A program made the translations under genes and the position numbers. A stretch of DNA of 64,000 nucleotides from Sinorhizobium saheli. Lineage in GTDB: Bacteria > Pseudomonadota > Alphaproteobacteria > Rhizobiales > Rhizobiaceae. The DNA lies in NCBI RefSeq assembly GCF_001651875.1, contig NZ_LNQB01000073.1, positions 248,001-312,000 of the forward strand. The letters run 5' to 3'. Of this stretch, positions 30,688 to 40,867 are shown one piece after another. Each line of letters opens with the position of its first letter. Positions within the stretch are counted from its first letter, which is position 1. Under the pieces are notes generated by a model. It was given only the letters and a program-made list of their open reading frames with translations, had not been told where the DNA came from and ran no database searches.

Positions 30688-31989
30688 ATGATGAAAGTTG
30701 AGTGCACCCGGCTCCCTTCCGGGCTGACGGTGGTGACCGAGAACATGCCGCATCTCGAAAGCGTGGCGCTCGGTGTCTGGATCAAGTCCGGTTCGCGCAA
30801 CGAGACCGTGGATGAACACGGAATTGCGCATCTGCTGGAGCACATGGCTTTCAAGGGGACGAGGCGGCGCAGCGCCCGCCAGATCGCCGAAGAGATCGAG
30901 AACGTCGGCGGCGAGGTGAACGCCGCCACTTCCACCGAAACGACCTCCTACTACGCCCGCGTGCTCAAGGACCACGTGCCGCTGGCGGTCGACATCCTCG
31001 CCGACATCCTGACGGAATCGACCTTCGACGCGGAGGAACTGCGCCGCGAGAAGCACGTCATCCTGCAGGAGATCGGCGCGGCCGACGACACGCCGGACGA
31101 CGTCGTTTTCGACCGCTTTGCCGAGACCGCCTATCGCGACCAGACGGTCGGCCGGCCGATCCTCGGCACGCCGGAAACGGTGATGTCGTTTACCCCGGAC
31201 CAGATCCGCCAGTATCTCGGCCGCAATTATACGACCGACAGGATGTTCGTGGTGGCCGCCGGTGCCGTTGACCACGATACGATCGTGCGCCAGGTCGAGG
31301 AGCGCTTTTCCTCCCTCCCCGTCGCGCCGCTATCGCCTCCCGTCCTTGACACCGCGCGCTATACCGGCGGCGACAGCCGCGAGAGCCGTGACCTCATGGA
31401 CGCGCAGGTGCTGCTCGGCTTCGAGGGCAAGGCCTATCACGCCCGCGACTTCTACTGCTCGCAGATCCTCGCCAACATCCTCGGCGGCGGCATGTCCTCC
31501 CGGCTCTTCCAGGAGGTGCGCGAGCACAGGGGCCTCTGTTATTCCGTCTATGCCTTTCATTGGGGCTTTTCCGATACCGGCATCTTCGGCGTCCATGCCG
31601 CGACCGGCGGCGAAAACCTGCCGGAACTGATGCCGGTGATCGTCGATGAATTGCGCAAGTCGTCGACCAGCATCGAGCAGCAGGAGATCGAGCGGGCCCG
31701 CGCACAGATCCGCGCGCAATTGCTGATGGGCCAGGAGAGCCCCGCGGCGCGGGCCGGCCAGATCGCCCGGCAGATGATGCTCTACGGCCGTCCCATCCCC
31801 AACGAGGAACTGATGGAGCGCCTTTCGGGCATCACGATCGAGCGCCTGACCGACCTTGCCGGCCGGCTGTTCTTCGATACGGTTCCGACGCTTTCGGCGA
31901 TCGGTCCGCTGGATCGGCTCGCCCCGATGCACGACATCCTCTCGTCGCTGACCAGCAAGACAGCCTCCGTGCAGGCGGTTGCGAGCTGA
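30688..31989 (+). CDS. M16-family zinc peptidase (processing-peptidase-like)
   Basis: A 433-residue pitrilysin-family peptidase related to mitochondrial processing peptidase beta. The inverted zinc motif HxxEH is H48-L-L-E-H52 (IAHLLEHMAFKGT), with the downstream Glu in ENVGGEVNAATSTETTSYY. N- and C-terminal M16 domains are both present (QVLLGFEGKAYHARDFYCSQIL, GGGMSSRLFQEVREHRGLCY). Cytoplasmic, no signal peptide. It follows thrC closely, as in other Rhizobiales; the link is genomic, not obviously functional. Confidence 0.92.
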   Translation: MMKVECTRLPSGLTVVTENMPHLESVALGVWIKSGSRNETVDEHGIAHLLEHMAFKGTRRRSARQIAEEIENVGGEVNAATSTETTSYYARVLKDHVPLAVDILADILTESTFDAEELRREKHVILQEIGAADDTPDDVVFDRFAETAYRDQTVGRPILGTPETVMSFTPDQIRQYLGRNYTTDRMFVVAAGAVDHDTIVRQVEERFSSLPVAPLSPPVLDTARYTGGDSRESRDLMDAQVLLGFEGKAYHARDFYCSQILANILGGGMSSRLFQEVREHRGLCYSVYAFHWGFSDTGIFGVHAATGGENLPELMPVIVDELRKSSTSIEQQEIERARAQIRAQLLMGQESPAARAGQIARQMMLYGRPIPNEELMERLSGITIERLTDLAGRLFFDTVPTLSAIGPLDRLAPMHDILSSLTSKTASVQAVAS

Positions 31990-32058
31990 GCACCATCGCC
32001 GGTCGACGGGCCTGGCGCGATTGCGCCCGAGGCCACGGTTTTCCTGCATAGTTTCCGA

Positions 32059-32074
32059 AAATCGGATTCGATTT
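32059..32074. repeat. Short palindrome AAATCG-N4-CGATTT
   Basis: AAATCGGATTCGATTT, preceded by CTGCAT as in the related palindrome at 9841-9860. It lies in the space before the GNAT gene; a small dispersed element is likelier than a dedicated operator. Confidence 0.4.
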
Positions 32075-32185
32075 GGGCGTAAACTTGTGCAACGCTTCGC
32101 AATGACACGGCGCCCCCGGACCGACTGAACCGCGGCGCCGTCGAGGGGTAGAATTCCCGCCCGCGATCCTGGCCCGGAGGAATAT

Positions 32186-32797
32186 ATGGCACGATCGGTT
32201 TTTCGGTTCCTGTCGCGGCAGCCGGATACGGTCGAGATCGCCAATCAGCATTACCTGCTCCGCCTGCCGCGCTATGCCGACTACCGGCAATGGTACAGGC
32301 TGCGCAGCGAAAGCCGCGCCTTTCTCGAGCCCTGGGAGCCGACCTGGCGCGCCGACGAGATGACCGAGAGCGCCTTTCGCGGCCGCGTCGTCCGCAACGA
32401 ACAGGAATATGCATCCGGCCAGGCCGTGCCGCTCTTCCTCTTCCGCAAGCCGGACGAGACCCTGCTCGGCGGGCTCACCATCGGCCATATCCGTCGGGGG
32501 GCGGCGCAGAACTGCATGATAGGCTACTGGATGGGCCAGAAACATGCGGGCCAGGGCCATATGTACGAGGCCCTGAAACTGACGATCCCCTATATCTTCA
32601 CGGTGCTCGAGTTGCACCGTATCGAAGCAGCCTGTATTCCGGAAAACACACGCAGCATCCGGCTCCTTGAAAAGGCCGGCTTTGAGCGTGAAGGCTACTT
32701 GAGACAGTACCTGAAGATAAACGGACAGTGGCGGGATCACCTGATGTTTTCGCTTCTCTCCGCCGATGCCGTACCGAACAGGAATATGCCCCTTTGA
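32186..32797 (+). CDS. GNAT N-acetyltransferase (RimJ/RimL-like)
   Basis: A 203-residue acetyltransferase. The acetyl-CoA core reads IGYWMGQKHAGQGHMYEALKLTIPYIF, then the conserved LHRIEAACIPENTRSIRLLEKAGFEREGYLRQYL typical of RimJ-type protein alanine acetyltransferases. ATG after CCCGGAGGAATAT. Its TGA overlaps the ATG of the GGDEF-EAL gene by one base, so the two are coupled. Confidence 0.9.
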   Translation: MARSVFRFLSRQPDTVEIANQHYLLRLPRYADYRQWYRLRSESRAFLEPWEPTWRADEMTESAFRGRVVRNEQEYASGQAVPLFLFRKPDETLLGGLTIGHIRRGAAQNCMIGYWMGQKHAGQGHMYEALKLTIPYIFTVLELHRIEAACIPENTRSIRLLEKAGFEREGYLRQYLKINGQWRDHLMFSLLSADAVPNRNMPL

Positions 32798-35709
32798 TGC
32801 CCCTGACCCCGAAACCGTTCGCATGGCCGGCCGCAAGGCTGGCGGCCTTTCTGGTCGCCTTCGCCGTCTTCGCCCTCGGGCTTGCCGGCGGCGTCGCGCA
32901 TGCGCTCGAGCCGGTGAAGATCTCGCGCGAGGACACGGCGCTCGACCTCACCGCAACGACGGAGATCTACACCGGACGGGGCGAGGCGTTCCAGGTTTCG
33001 ACCGCCCCCGGCACCGACGGCATCGTCCGGCGCATCGAGGTGCGCTCGAGCACGGAAAACCACCAGGGCGATTGGGCGGTCTTCGCGCTCGCCAATGTTT
33101 CGGAAGAGCAGCTCGAACGCGTGATCGTCGCGCCGCATTTCCGCCTGGTAAATTCCAAGCTCTTCTGGCCGGACCTCGGCTCCCAGCGCATTCTCTCGAT
33201 CACGCCGAGCGAGGGTTTCGCGCTCGACCGGCAGCCGAGCGACGAGGCGGACGTCTTCCGCATCACGCTCAACCCCGGCGCCGTCATCACCTTCGTGGCC
33301 GAGCTCGCGACGCCGGAACTGCCGCAAATCTATCTCTGGCAGCCCGATGCCTACAAGGACACGGTCAACGCCTTCACGCTCTACCGCGGCATCGTGCTCG
33401 GGATCGCCGGCCTGCTTGCGGTGTTCCTGACCATCCTCTTCGTCGTCAAGGGCACATCGATGCTGCCGGCGACGGCCGCACTTGCCTGGGCGGTGCTTGC
33501 CTATATCTGTGTGGATTTCGGCTTTCTGTCGAAGCTCATCACCGTGACCGCCGACGACGAGCGAATATGGCGCGCGGGGACGGAGGTCTTCCTGGCGGCG
33601 GGCCTCGTCGTCTTCCTGTTCACCTATCTCAACCTCAATCGCTGGCACCAGCATCTCGGCTATGCCACCCTTGCCTGGATTCTCGGCCTGGGGCTGCTCT
33701 TCGGCGTCGCCGTCTACGACCCGGCGATCGCCTCGGGCATCGCCCGGCTCTCCTTCGCGCTGACGGCTACCGTCGGCATCGTGCTGATCGCCTATCTCGG
33801 CTTCAACCGCTACGACCGCGCCATCCTGCTGGTCCCCGCCTGGCTGCTGATCCTCGTCTGGCTCTTCGGCGCCTGGCTCGCGGTCACCGGGCAGCTTGCC
33901 AACGACATCGTCCAGCCGGCGCTCGGCGGCGGCCTCGTGCTCATCGTGCTTCTGATCGGCTTCACCGTCATGCAGCATGCCTTTGCCGGCGGCGCCTATC
34001 AGCAGGGGCTGTTCTCCGATCTCGAGCGCCAGGCGCTGGCGCTCACGGGATCGGGCGACACGGTCTGGGACTGGGACGTCGCGCGCGACCGCGTCGTCAC
34101 CCTTCCGGATATTTCGCACCAGCTCGGCCTTTCGCTCGGAACGATGAACGGCCCCGTGCGCAACTGGCTGCCGCGCCTGCACCCGGACGATCGCGACCGG
34201 TTCCGGGCGACGCTCGACGTGCTGCTCGAGCATCGGCGCGGCCGGCTGAACCATGAGTTCCGCGCCCGTGCGGAGGACGGCCACTATCACTGGCTCTCGA
34301 TCCGGGCGCGTCCGGTGCTTGGCGCCAATGGCGAGATCATCCGCTGCGTCGGCACCATCGTCGACATCACCGAACAGCGCAATTCGGTCGAGCGGCTCCT
34401 GCACAATGCGCTGCTCGACAGCCTGACCGGGCTGCCGAACAGGCAGGTCTTCCTCGACCGGCTGCAGGCGATCCTGCTGATGGCCGATGGCACAAACCCG
34501 ATCCGCCCGACCGTACTCGCCATCGACATCGACCGCTACAAGCAGGTCAACGACATGCTCGGCATCGCCGCCGGCGACAATGTCCTGATCGCCCTCACCC
34601 GCCGCCTGCGCCGGCTGCTGCGCCCGCAGGACACGCTGGCGCGCCTCGGCGGCGACCAGTTCGGGCTGATCCTCATGTCCGAACGCGAGCCGGCAAAGAT
34701 CGCCGACTTCGCCGATGCCGTCAGCAAGGCGATCATGGTTCCGCTCAACTACGGCAATCGCGAAATCAACCTGACCGCATCGATCGGCCTCGTCTCCTGG
34801 CTCGACCAGGAGCAGAGCGCCGCCGGACTGCTCGACGATGCGGAGCTCGCGATGTTCCGCGCCAAGAAGGCGGGCGGCAACCGCGTCGAACCCTTCCGGC
34901 CGGCCTTCCGGACATCCGGCTCGGACCGCCTCCAGCTCGAAGCGGACCTGAAGCGGGCGATCGAGCGCAAGGAGCTCTCGCTCGTCTACCAGCCGATCGT
35001 CCGCCTGAGCGATGCCGAGATCGTCGGCTTCGAAGCGCTGATGCGCTGGGATCATCCGAAGCGCGGCAACGTCTCGCCGACGGAGTTCATCCCGATCGCC
35101 GAAAATTCCGACATCATCAACCAGCTCGGCATGTTCGCTTTCGACAAGGCGACGAGCGATCTCTCCGAGTGGCAGATCCAGACCGGCGACCTGCCGATCT
35201 TCGTCTCGGTCAATCTCTCGAGCGCGCAGCTCCTGAACAACGAGCTCTACGACGACGTCCGCGCGGCCCTCCACAAGAACCGCTGCGACCCGGCCAAGGT
35301 CAAGATGGAGTTGACAGAATCGCTGGTGATGGAGAATCCGGAACAGGCCCGCCTCGTGCTCGAAAAGCTCAAGGAAGCCGGATTGGGACTGGCGCTCGAC
35401 GATTTCGGCACCGGCCACTCGTCGCTATCCTATCTCACCCGCTTCCCCTTCGACACGATCAAGATCGACAAGGCGCTGGTCCGCGACCCGAGCGACAAGC
35501 GCGGCGTCGTGCTGCGCTCCGTGATCACCATGGCGCGCGAGCTCGACATGCGGGTGGTCGCCGAGGGCATCGAATCCGAAGAGGACGCCATCCAGCTTTC
35601 GCAGATGGGCTGCGACTACGGCCAGAGCTTCCTGTTCGGGCCGCCGGTCGGATCGGAGTCGATCCTGCGGCTCCTCAAGGAGCGGTTTCCGCTGATGAAG
35701 AGAGCGTGA
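32797..35709 (+). CDS. Membrane PAS-GGDQF-EAL protein (c-di-GMP phosphodiesterase candidate)
   Basis: A 970-residue multidomain signalling protein. Order: signal/TM anchor to about residue 38; a beta-rich extracytoplasmic domain to about 190; seven hydrophobic helices to about 410 (7TM-DISM-like); PAS domain (VWDWDVARDRVV... to about 530); GGDEF-like domain to about 710; EAL domain to the end. The diguanylate cyclase site reads GGDQF rather than GGDEF, so cyclase activity is doubtful. The EAL domain is intact: FEALMRW, LTESLVMENPE, DDFGTGHSS, IKIDKALV, VAEGIES. It probably degrades c-di-GMP. The start at 32797 overlaps the GNAT stop. Confidence 0.93.
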   Translation: MPLTPKPFAWPAARLAAFLVAFAVFALGLAGGVAHALEPVKISREDTALDLTATTEIYTGRGEAFQVSTAPGTDGIVRRIEVRSSTENHQGDWAVFALANVSEEQLERVIVAPHFRLVNSKLFWPDLGSQRILSITPSEGFALDRQPSDEADVFRITLNPGAVITFVAELATPELPQIYLWQPDAYKDTVNAFTLYRGIVLGIAGLLAVFLTILFVVKGTSMLPATAALAWAVLAYICVDFGFLSKLITVTADDERIWRAGTEVFLAAGLVVFLFTYLNLNRWHQHLGYATLAWILGLGLLFGVAVYDPAIASGIARLSFALTATVGIVLIAYLGFNRYDRAILLVPAWLLILVWLFGAWLAVTGQLANDIVQPALGGGLVLIVLLIGFTVMQHAFAGGAYQQGLFSDLERQALALTGSGDTVWDWDVARDRVVTLPDISHQLGLSLGTMNGPVRNWLPRLHPDDRDRFRATLDVLLEHRRGRLNHEFRARAEDGHYHWLSIRARPVLGANGEIIRCVGTIVDITEQRNSVERLLHNALLDSLTGLPNRQVFLDRLQAILLMADGTNPIRPTVLAIDIDRYKQVNDMLGIAAGDNVLIALTRRLRRLLRPQDTLARLGGDQFGLILMSEREPAKIADFADAVSKAIMVPLNYGNREINLTASIGLVSWLDQEQSAAGLLDDAELAMFRAKKAGGNRVEPFRPAFRTSGSDRLQLEADLKRAIERKELSLVYQPIVRLSDAEIVGFEALMRWDHPKRGNVSPTEFIPIAENSDIINQLGMFAFDKATSDLSEWQIQTGDLPIFVSVNLSSAQLLNNELYDDVRAALHKNRCDPAKVKMELTESLVMENPEQARLVLEKLKEAGLGLALDDFGTGHSSLSYLTRFPFDTIKIDKALVRDPSDKRGVVLRSVITMARELDMRVVAEGIESEEDAIQLSQMGCDYGQSFLFGPPVGSESILRLLKERFPLMKRA

Positions 35710-35775
35710 GATCACCCCGGGGCGCATCGATGTCGTACGGCTGCGCAGGAATGAGCAAGGAGCGTTCCCGACCGC

Positions 35776-36378
35776 TCAGGCGTGGCCGGAGTCGGTCGAG
35801 AGCATGGCCGGGCTGACGCCCATCAGGGCGAGCGCCCTGTCATATTTCTCATCGAGGTTCCGGCTGAAGATCAGTTCCTCGCGCGCCGGGCATGTCAGCC
35901 AGCCGTTCTGGGCTATCTCGTTTTCGAGCTGGCCGGGACCCCAGCCGGCGTAGCCGAGCAGCATGGTCGCCTTGACCGGCCCCTCGCCGCGCGAGATCGC
36001 CCTGACGATGTCGAGCGTCGCCGTCAGGCAGATATCGTCGCTGACGGGGATGCTGGAGTCGCTCAAATAATCGTCCGAATGCAACACGAAACCGCGCCCC
36101 GTCTCGACGGGGCCGCCGGCCTGGATCTGGAACTCGCGGGCGGTCGCCGGCAGGCGGATCGCTTCGTCCGGATCGAGAAGCTGCAGGTGCAGGAGCACGT
36201 CCGGGAAGGTCAGCCGCTGCGGACGATTGAGCACGAAGCCCATCGCCCCGTCCTCGGAATGGGCGCAGACGAAAATGACCGTCCGGGCGAAATTCGAGTC
36301 GAACATGCCCGGCATGGCGATCAGGAACTGACCGTCAAGAAAGCCTCGTTCGCGTGTCGTATGCATCGCTTTCGCCAT
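35776..36378 (-). CDS. YqgE/AlgH family protein
   Basis: A 200-residue protein of the YqgE family: [56 protein letters not shown], and [22 protein letters not shown]. Cytoplasmic, widely conserved in proteobacteria; function unsettled. Convergent with the GGDEF-EAL gene and divergent from the next gene. Start ATG at 36378 or the one four codons in. Confidence 0.92.
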   Translation of the reverse strand: MAKAMHTTRERGFLDGQFLIAMPGMFDSNFARTVIFVCAHSEDGAMGFVLNRPQRLTFPDVLLHLQLLDPDEAIRLPATAREFQIQAGGPVETGRGFVLHSDDYLSDSSIPVSDDICLTATLDIVRAISRGEGPVKATMLLGYAGWGPGQLENEIAQNGWLTCPAREELIFSRNLDEKYDRALALMGVSPAMLSTDSGHA

Positions 36379-36551
36379 AATGAGGATAGCCTATCAATTC
36401 GCCACGAAATGAAAAGCGCCTCTACGTGGCGGCCGCCAAAATATGCACGCACGGCGCTTTGGCTGTGGTCGAGGGCTCAATCAAGCGATTATGATCGCGA
36501 CGACACCCGCGGCTGTTGGCGGCGGGAGGTGAAACACGGTACTGCTTTAGC

Positions 36552-37400
36552 ATGACCGAACGCCCGACCCTCATGAAGATGGCCCAGCGCATCGCGATGG
36601 CAAGCCTTCTCTTCGCGTTTTTTCTGCCGACGCAATCCCGCGGAGCCGCGAGCGAGTGGGTGACCTCCCCCGGCGGCGCCTTCCGCATCGTCGCCTCTCA
36701 GCCGCAGCCGGACGGTCTCATTCCCGCCATTCTGGAAGTCCGCCTCAATCCCGGCTGGAAGACCTATTGGCGCGATCCCGGGTCGAGCGGGATACCGCCG
36801 CAGATCACCCTCGATCCGGCCGGCGGCGTAACGCTCGAGGCAATCCGCTTTCCACCGCCCAAGGCCTTCGGCGAGGGTCCGGGGCGCTATGTCGGATATG
36901 ACCAGCCGGTCGCCTTTCCGCTGAGGCTGAAGAGGATCGGGGACGAGAGCGATGTCACCATCCGCGCCTCGGTGTTCCTGGGTATCTGCGAGGATATCTG
37001 CATCCCCGTGCAAGGCGAGCTGGAGCTTGCTCTCAAGAGCGGCGGCTTCGACAACCCGCTCGACGGCGCCCGCATCGACAAGGCGGTCGCAGCACTTCCG
37101 GAAGCGCCGTCCGAGGAATTCAAGGTGGAGACGGCGCGCTTCGACGCCATGGCCGGGATGATTCGCCTCGACCTTCGGCTGCCCCGGGAGGCTGCGGCCG
37201 CTACGCCGCAGCTCTTCCTCGCCGGCCCCTCCGGCGTCTTTTTCGGCAAGCCTGTCCTCGCAAGCGAAGCAGGCGCCACGCGCCGGGCGGAGATAGCCGT
37301 CAGGCTCGCAGGCAAGGACGGGAGCATCGCCGGCAAGCCGGTGACGCTCACCGTGCGTGCGGGGGAGCGCAGCATGGAGACGACCCTTGCCTTTGACTGA
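36552..37400 (+). CDS. Exported DsbD N-terminal domain-like protein
   Basis: A 282-residue protein with a signal peptide of about 32 residues (MAQRIAMASLLFAFFLPTQSRGAAS). One beta-rich domain resembles the N-terminal periplasmic domain of DsbD: LEVRLNPGWKTYWRDPGSSGIPP and VFLGICEDICIPVQGELELAL with a CxxxC pair. The transmembrane and C-terminal thioredoxin domains of DsbD are missing and not nearby, so a partner is needed for electron delivery. ATG 36552 (MTERPTLMKM) is preferred; the second ATG in MKMAQ is also possible. Followed by a peroxiredoxin gene. Confidence 0.8.
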   Translation: MTERPTLMKMAQRIAMASLLFAFFLPTQSRGAASEWVTSPGGAFRIVASQPQPDGLIPAILEVRLNPGWKTYWRDPGSSGIPPQITLDPAGGVTLEAIRFPPPKAFGEGPGRYVGYDQPVAFPLRLKRIGDESDVTIRASVFLGICEDICIPVQGELELALKSGGFDNPLDGARIDKAVAALPEAPSEEFKVETARFDAMAGMIRLDLRLPREAAAATPQLFLAGPSGVFFGKPVLASEAGATRRAEIAVRLAGKDGSIAGKPVTLTVRAGERSMETTLAFD

Positions 37401-37473
37401 CGGGCTCCTATAGTCCGTCGGACCTGCGGCACCTGGCGCGCCGCATGGCGAGAGACAAATCGAGGAGACAACC

Positions 37474-37959
37474 GTGACCATTGCCGTCGGAGACAAGCTG
37501 CCCAATGCAACCTTCAAGGAAAAGACCGCTGACGGCCCGATCGAGGTGACCACCGACCAGCTCTTCAAGGGCAAGCGCGTGGTCCTTTTCGCCGTACCGG
37601 GCGCCTTCACGCCCACCTGCTCGCTCAACCACCTTCCGGGCTATCTCGAAAACCGCGACGCCATTCTGGCGCGCGGCGTCGACGATATCGCCGTGGTCGC
37701 CGTCAACGACCTGCATGTGATGGGCGCCTGGGCGACGGCGTCCGGCGGCACGGGCAAGATTCATTTCCTCTCGGATTGGAACGCCGCCTTCACCAAGGCG
37801 CTCGGCATGGATATCGATCTCTCGGCCGCCACGCTCGGCATTCGCTCCAAGCGCTATTCGATGCTGGTCGAGGACGGCGTCGTGAAGGCGCTGAACATCG
37901 AGGAAACCCCCGGCCAGGCGACCGTGTCCGGCGCCGCGGCGATGCTCGAGCAGCTTTGA
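37474..37959 (+). CDS. Peroxiredoxin (Prx5/AhpE-like)
   Basis: A 161-residue peroxiredoxin reducing H2O2 and alkyl hydroperoxides. The peroxidatic cysteine is in FAVPGAFTPTCSLNHLPGY, the Prx5 signature; further conserved are VVAVNDLHVMGAWATA and SDWNAAFTKALGM. GAGGAGACAACC precedes the GTG at 37474 (VTIAVGDKLP). Length is normal. It lies 73 bases after the DsbD-N-like gene and may share its transcript, an oxidative-stress pairing by context only. Confidence 0.94.
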   Translation: MTIAVGDKLPNATFKEKTADGPIEVTTDQLFKGKRVVLFAVPGAFTPTCSLNHLPGYLENRDAILARGVDDIAVVAVNDLHVMGAWATASGGTGKIHFLSDWNAAFTKALGMDIDLSAATLGIRSKRYSMLVEDGVVKALNIEETPGQATVSGAAAMLEQL

Positions 37960-37984
37960 GCTAATCTTAATCTAGGCGGCGCTT

Positions 37985-38152
37985 GCCCCTCATCCGCCTG
38001 ACGGCACCTTCTCCCCGCAAGCGGGGCGAAGGGACTCGCGGCGTCCGCTGCAATTCTCTTTTGCCGAATGCGCCGAGGGGACGTAAACGGCGCGGCATGC
38101 CCCTCCCCGTATGCGGTCCGCCTGCGGGGAGAAGGTCGCGGCAGCGGGATGA
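37985..38152. repeat. RIME-like palindromic repeat (family A) pair
   Basis: Left module CCCCTCATCCGCCTGACGGC with TTCTCCCCGCAAGCGGGGC, right module ending TGCGGGGAGAAGGTCGCGGC. It fills the space between convergent peroxiredoxin and rnhA genes. Confidence 0.75.
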
Positions 38153-38187
38153 AAGGCAAGTCGCGGGTGGCGCGCAGTCCGATTTTT

Positions 38188-38649
38188 CTATTTCACCGCA
38201 TCCGCGCGACGCGTCTTCTTGAAGGGCTCCATGCCCTTTCGCGCCAGCTCGTCGGCTCGTTCGTTTTCCGGATGGCCGGCATGTCCCTTGACCCAGTGCC
38301 AGGTTACATTATGGCGCCCGTTCGCCGCGTCGAGCGCCTGCCACAACTCGCCGTTCTTCACCGGCTTCTTGTCTCCGGTCCTCCAGCCGTTGCGCTTCCA
38401 GCCGTGAATCCATTTGGAGATGCCGTCCATCACATATTTGCTGTCGGTGTGGAGGTCGACCTCGCAGGGCTGCTTCAGCGCGTTCAGCGCCGAGATGGCG
38501 GCAATCAGTTCCATGCGGTTGTTCGTCGTCTCGGCCTCGCCGCCGGACAGCTCCTTCTCGATATCGCCGTAGCGCAGCACGGCGCCCCAGCCACCGGGGC
38601 CGGGATTTCCGGAGCAGGCGCCATCGGTAAAGATGTCGACGTGCTTCAT
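38188..38649 (-). CDS. rnhA: Ribonuclease HI
   Basis: Degrades RNA in RNA-DNA hybrids. The 153-residue enzyme has the full catalytic set Asp9 ([15 protein letters not shown]), Glu47 (NNRMEL), Asp69 (HTDSKYV) and Asp133 (NERADELA), and the basic handle [13 protein letters not shown]. Its start overlaps the thrB stop by four bases (ATGA), so it is the last gene of the ispH-thrB-rnhA series. Confidence 0.97.
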   Translation of the reverse strand: MKHVDIFTDGACSGNPGPGGWGAVLRYGDIEKELSGGEAETTNNRMELIAAISALNALKQPCEVDLHTDSKYVMDGISKWIHGWKRNGWRTGDKKPVKNGELWQALDAANGRHNVTWHWVKGHAGHPENERADELARKGMEPFKKTRRADAVK

Positions 38650-39626
38650 GCCGATGCCTCTTCACGCCCGAGGCCGTATTCGGAGCTCGATACGACGGCG
38701 CGATGGAAGCGGATCTTCGTCAGATATTCGAGCGGGTCCTTCTTGACCACGAGCGCGCCGGGCGGCGTCGTCAGCCAGTCGTAGAGGCGTGTCAGGAAGA
38801 AGCGCAGCGCCGAGCCGCGCGCGAGCAGCGGAAGCGCCTCCACTTCTTCCGCCGTCAACTTGCGCACGCTCTCGTAACCCGAGAGCAGCGCCATGCCCTT
38901 GGTGATGTTGTAGGAGCCGTTCTTCTCGAAACACCAGGAGTTCAGGCAAACGGCGACATCGTAGGCAAGGAAGTCGTTGCAGGCGAAGTAGAAGTCGATA
39001 AGGCCGGAGAGACGGCCGCCGAGGAAGAAGACGTTGTCCGGGAAGAGGTCGGCGTGGATCACGCCTTCCGGCAGGTCCCCCGGCCAATGCGCCTCGAGAT
39101 AGGCGAGTTCCGCGGCGATCTCCTCGCGCAGCCCCGTCTGGACCTCATCCGCCCGGGCCTCGGAATTCCGCCAGAGCGGCCGCCAGCCGCCGACGGAGAG
39201 TGCGTTGGCGCGCTTCAGGGCAAAGCCCTCGCCGGCCTCGTGCATTTCCGCAAGCGCGCGGCCGACTTCGCGGCAATGCTGCGGCTCGGGCTTCCTCAGC
39301 CACATGCCTTCGAGGAAGGAGATCACCGCAGCGGGGCGGCCGGAGAGTTCGCCCAACAGCTTGCCGTCGGCACGCGGCAAGGGCAGCGGGCAGGAAATCC
39401 CCCTTTCGGCGAGATGATCCATCAGGCCGAGAAAGAACGGCAGGTCTTCGGCATTCACCCGCTTCTCGTAGAGCGTGAGGATATAGGCGCCCTTGGTGGT
39501 GTGGAGGAGGAAGTTCGAGTTCTCCACCCCTTCGGCGATGCCCTTGTAGGAGGTCAGCGCCCCCACGTCGTAGGCGGCGAGAAAACGGATCAGCTCGTCT
39601 TCCGTGATATCGGTGTAAACTGCCAA
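38646..39626 (-). CDS. thrB: Homoserine kinase (ThrB, APH-fold type)
   Basis: Phosphorylates homoserine for threonine synthesis. The 326-residue protein is of the aminoglycoside-phosphotransferase-fold type of rhizobia: [41 protein letters not shown], catalytic loop [13 protein letters not shown] and [14 protein letters not shown]. It lies 69 bases after ispH and overlaps rnhA by four bases. Threonine synthase is at 29276-30673. Confidence 0.96.
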   Translation of the reverse strand: MAVYTDITEDELIRFLAAYDVGALTSYKGIAEGVENSNFLLHTTKGAYILTLYEKRVNAEDLPFFLGLMDHLAERGISCPLPLPRADGKLLGELSGRPAAVISFLEGMWLRKPEPQHCREVGRALAEMHEAGEGFALKRANALSVGGWRPLWRNSEARADEVQTGLREEIAAELAYLEAHWPGDLPEGVIHADLFPDNVFFLGGRLSGLIDFYFACNDFLAYDVAVCLNSWCFEKNGSYNITKGMALLSGYESVRKLTAEEVEALPLLARGSALRFFLTRLYDWLTTPPGALVVKKDPLEYLTKIRFHRAVVSSSEYGLGREEASA

Positions 39627-39695
39627 GGCGCGTTACTTTCCAGAGGTGCGATTGCAATAGGTCGGAGGGCCACCGGGCCCCTTCCGCATCCGGCT

Positions 39696-40706
39696 CTATT
39701 CGCCATTGACGAAGGCCATGTCGGCGACGGTCAGCTCGACGTGGCGGAGCTCGCGGTTGACGAGGAAGTGCTCGTTTTCCTCGACCGTGTCGGCGAGCTC
39801 CACCCTTGCATGATAGCGCTCGCGGAAGGCTTCGATGATCTCGTTGACGATCACTTCCGGCGCCGAGGCGCCCGCCGACAGGCCGACCGTCGCGATATCG
39901 CCGACTGTCGCCCAATCGATTTCCGCGGCGCGCTGGACCAGCACGGCCTTCCTGGCCCCGGCCCTCAGCGCCACTTCGACGAGGCGCTTGGAGTTCGACG
40001 AATTCGGCGCGCCGACGATCAGGAAAAGATCGCAGCCGGGCGCCGCCTGCTTGACCGCCTCCTGCCGGTTCGTGGTCGCGTAGCAGATCGAATCCGCCGC
40101 AGGCGCCGTCAGGTTCGGGAAGCGTTCGTGCAGTCGCTTGATGACGCCGGCGGTATCGTCCACCGACAGCGTCGTCTGGGTCACGAAGCCGAGATTGTCC
40201 GGGTCCGACGGTTCATAGACATCGGCATCCTCGACCGTCTCGATGAGCGAGACCGCCCCCTCCGGCAACTGCCCCATGGTGCCGATCACCTCGGGATGCC
40301 CGGCATGGCCGATCAGAACGACGTGACGGCCCAGCCGGTGGTGGCGCATCGCCTGCTTGTGCACTTTCGATACCAGCGGACAGGTGGCGTCGAGATAGAA
40401 GAGATTGCCCTGATCCGCATCGGCCGGCACGGATTTCGGCACGCCGTGGGCGGAGAAGACGACCGGCTGCTTGCGGTGCTCCAGCGGAATCTCGTCGAGC
40501 TCCTCGACGAAGATCGCCCCCTTCGCTTCTAATCCTTCCACGACGTAACGGTTGTGCACGATCTCATGACGGACATAGACCGGGGCGCCGAATTCCTTGA
40601 GCGCCAGCACCACGATCTGGATGGCCCGGTCGACGCCGGCGCAGAAGCCGCGCGGGCCGCAGAGGCGAATGGTGATCGACGATTTTGCTGCCGCGGATGA
40701 GGCCAT
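39696..40706 (-). CDS. ispH: 4-hydroxy-3-methylbut-2-enyl diphosphate reductase
   Basis: Last step of the MEP isoprenoid pathway, a [4Fe-4S] enzyme. The 336-residue protein has the three cluster cysteines C22 (GFCAGVDRA), C109 ([12 protein letters not shown]) and C208 ([10 protein letters not shown]), plus [11 protein letters not shown] and [11 protein letters not shown]. Start at ATG 40706 ([21 protein letters not shown]) gives the normal length; upstream in-frame starts add 49 unrelated residues. Isoprenoids feed the heme O farnesyl tail used by the oxidase genes upstream. Confidence 0.96.
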   Translation of the reverse strand: MASSAAAKSSITIRLCGPRGFCAGVDRAIQIVVLALKEFGAPVYVRHEIVHNRYVVEGLEAKGAIFVEELDEIPLEHRKQPVVFSAHGVPKSVPADADQGNLFYLDATCPLVSKVHKQAMRHHRLGRHVVLIGHAGHPEVIGTMGQLPEGAVSLIETVEDADVYEPSDPDNLGFVTQTTLSVDDTAGVIKRLHERFPNLTAPAADSICYATTNRQEAVKQAAPGCDLFLIVGAPNSSNSKRLVEVALRAGARKAVLVQRAAEIDWATVGDIATVGLSAGASAPEVIVNEIIEAFRERYHARVELADTVEENEHFLVNRELRHVELTVADMAFVNGE

Positions 40707-40867
40707 GATTGAAGACGCCAGTGGAACGAACGGGAGCCGGGCGTGCCGGCCATGCGCCATATATAGCGGCAACGATCCCGCACACAAGAAAGAAGACCGG
40801 TTGGCCGCGCGCCGTCCGCACGGCTCGTCGGATCGACCCCGGTCCAGGGGCAAGCAAAAGCAGCCGC

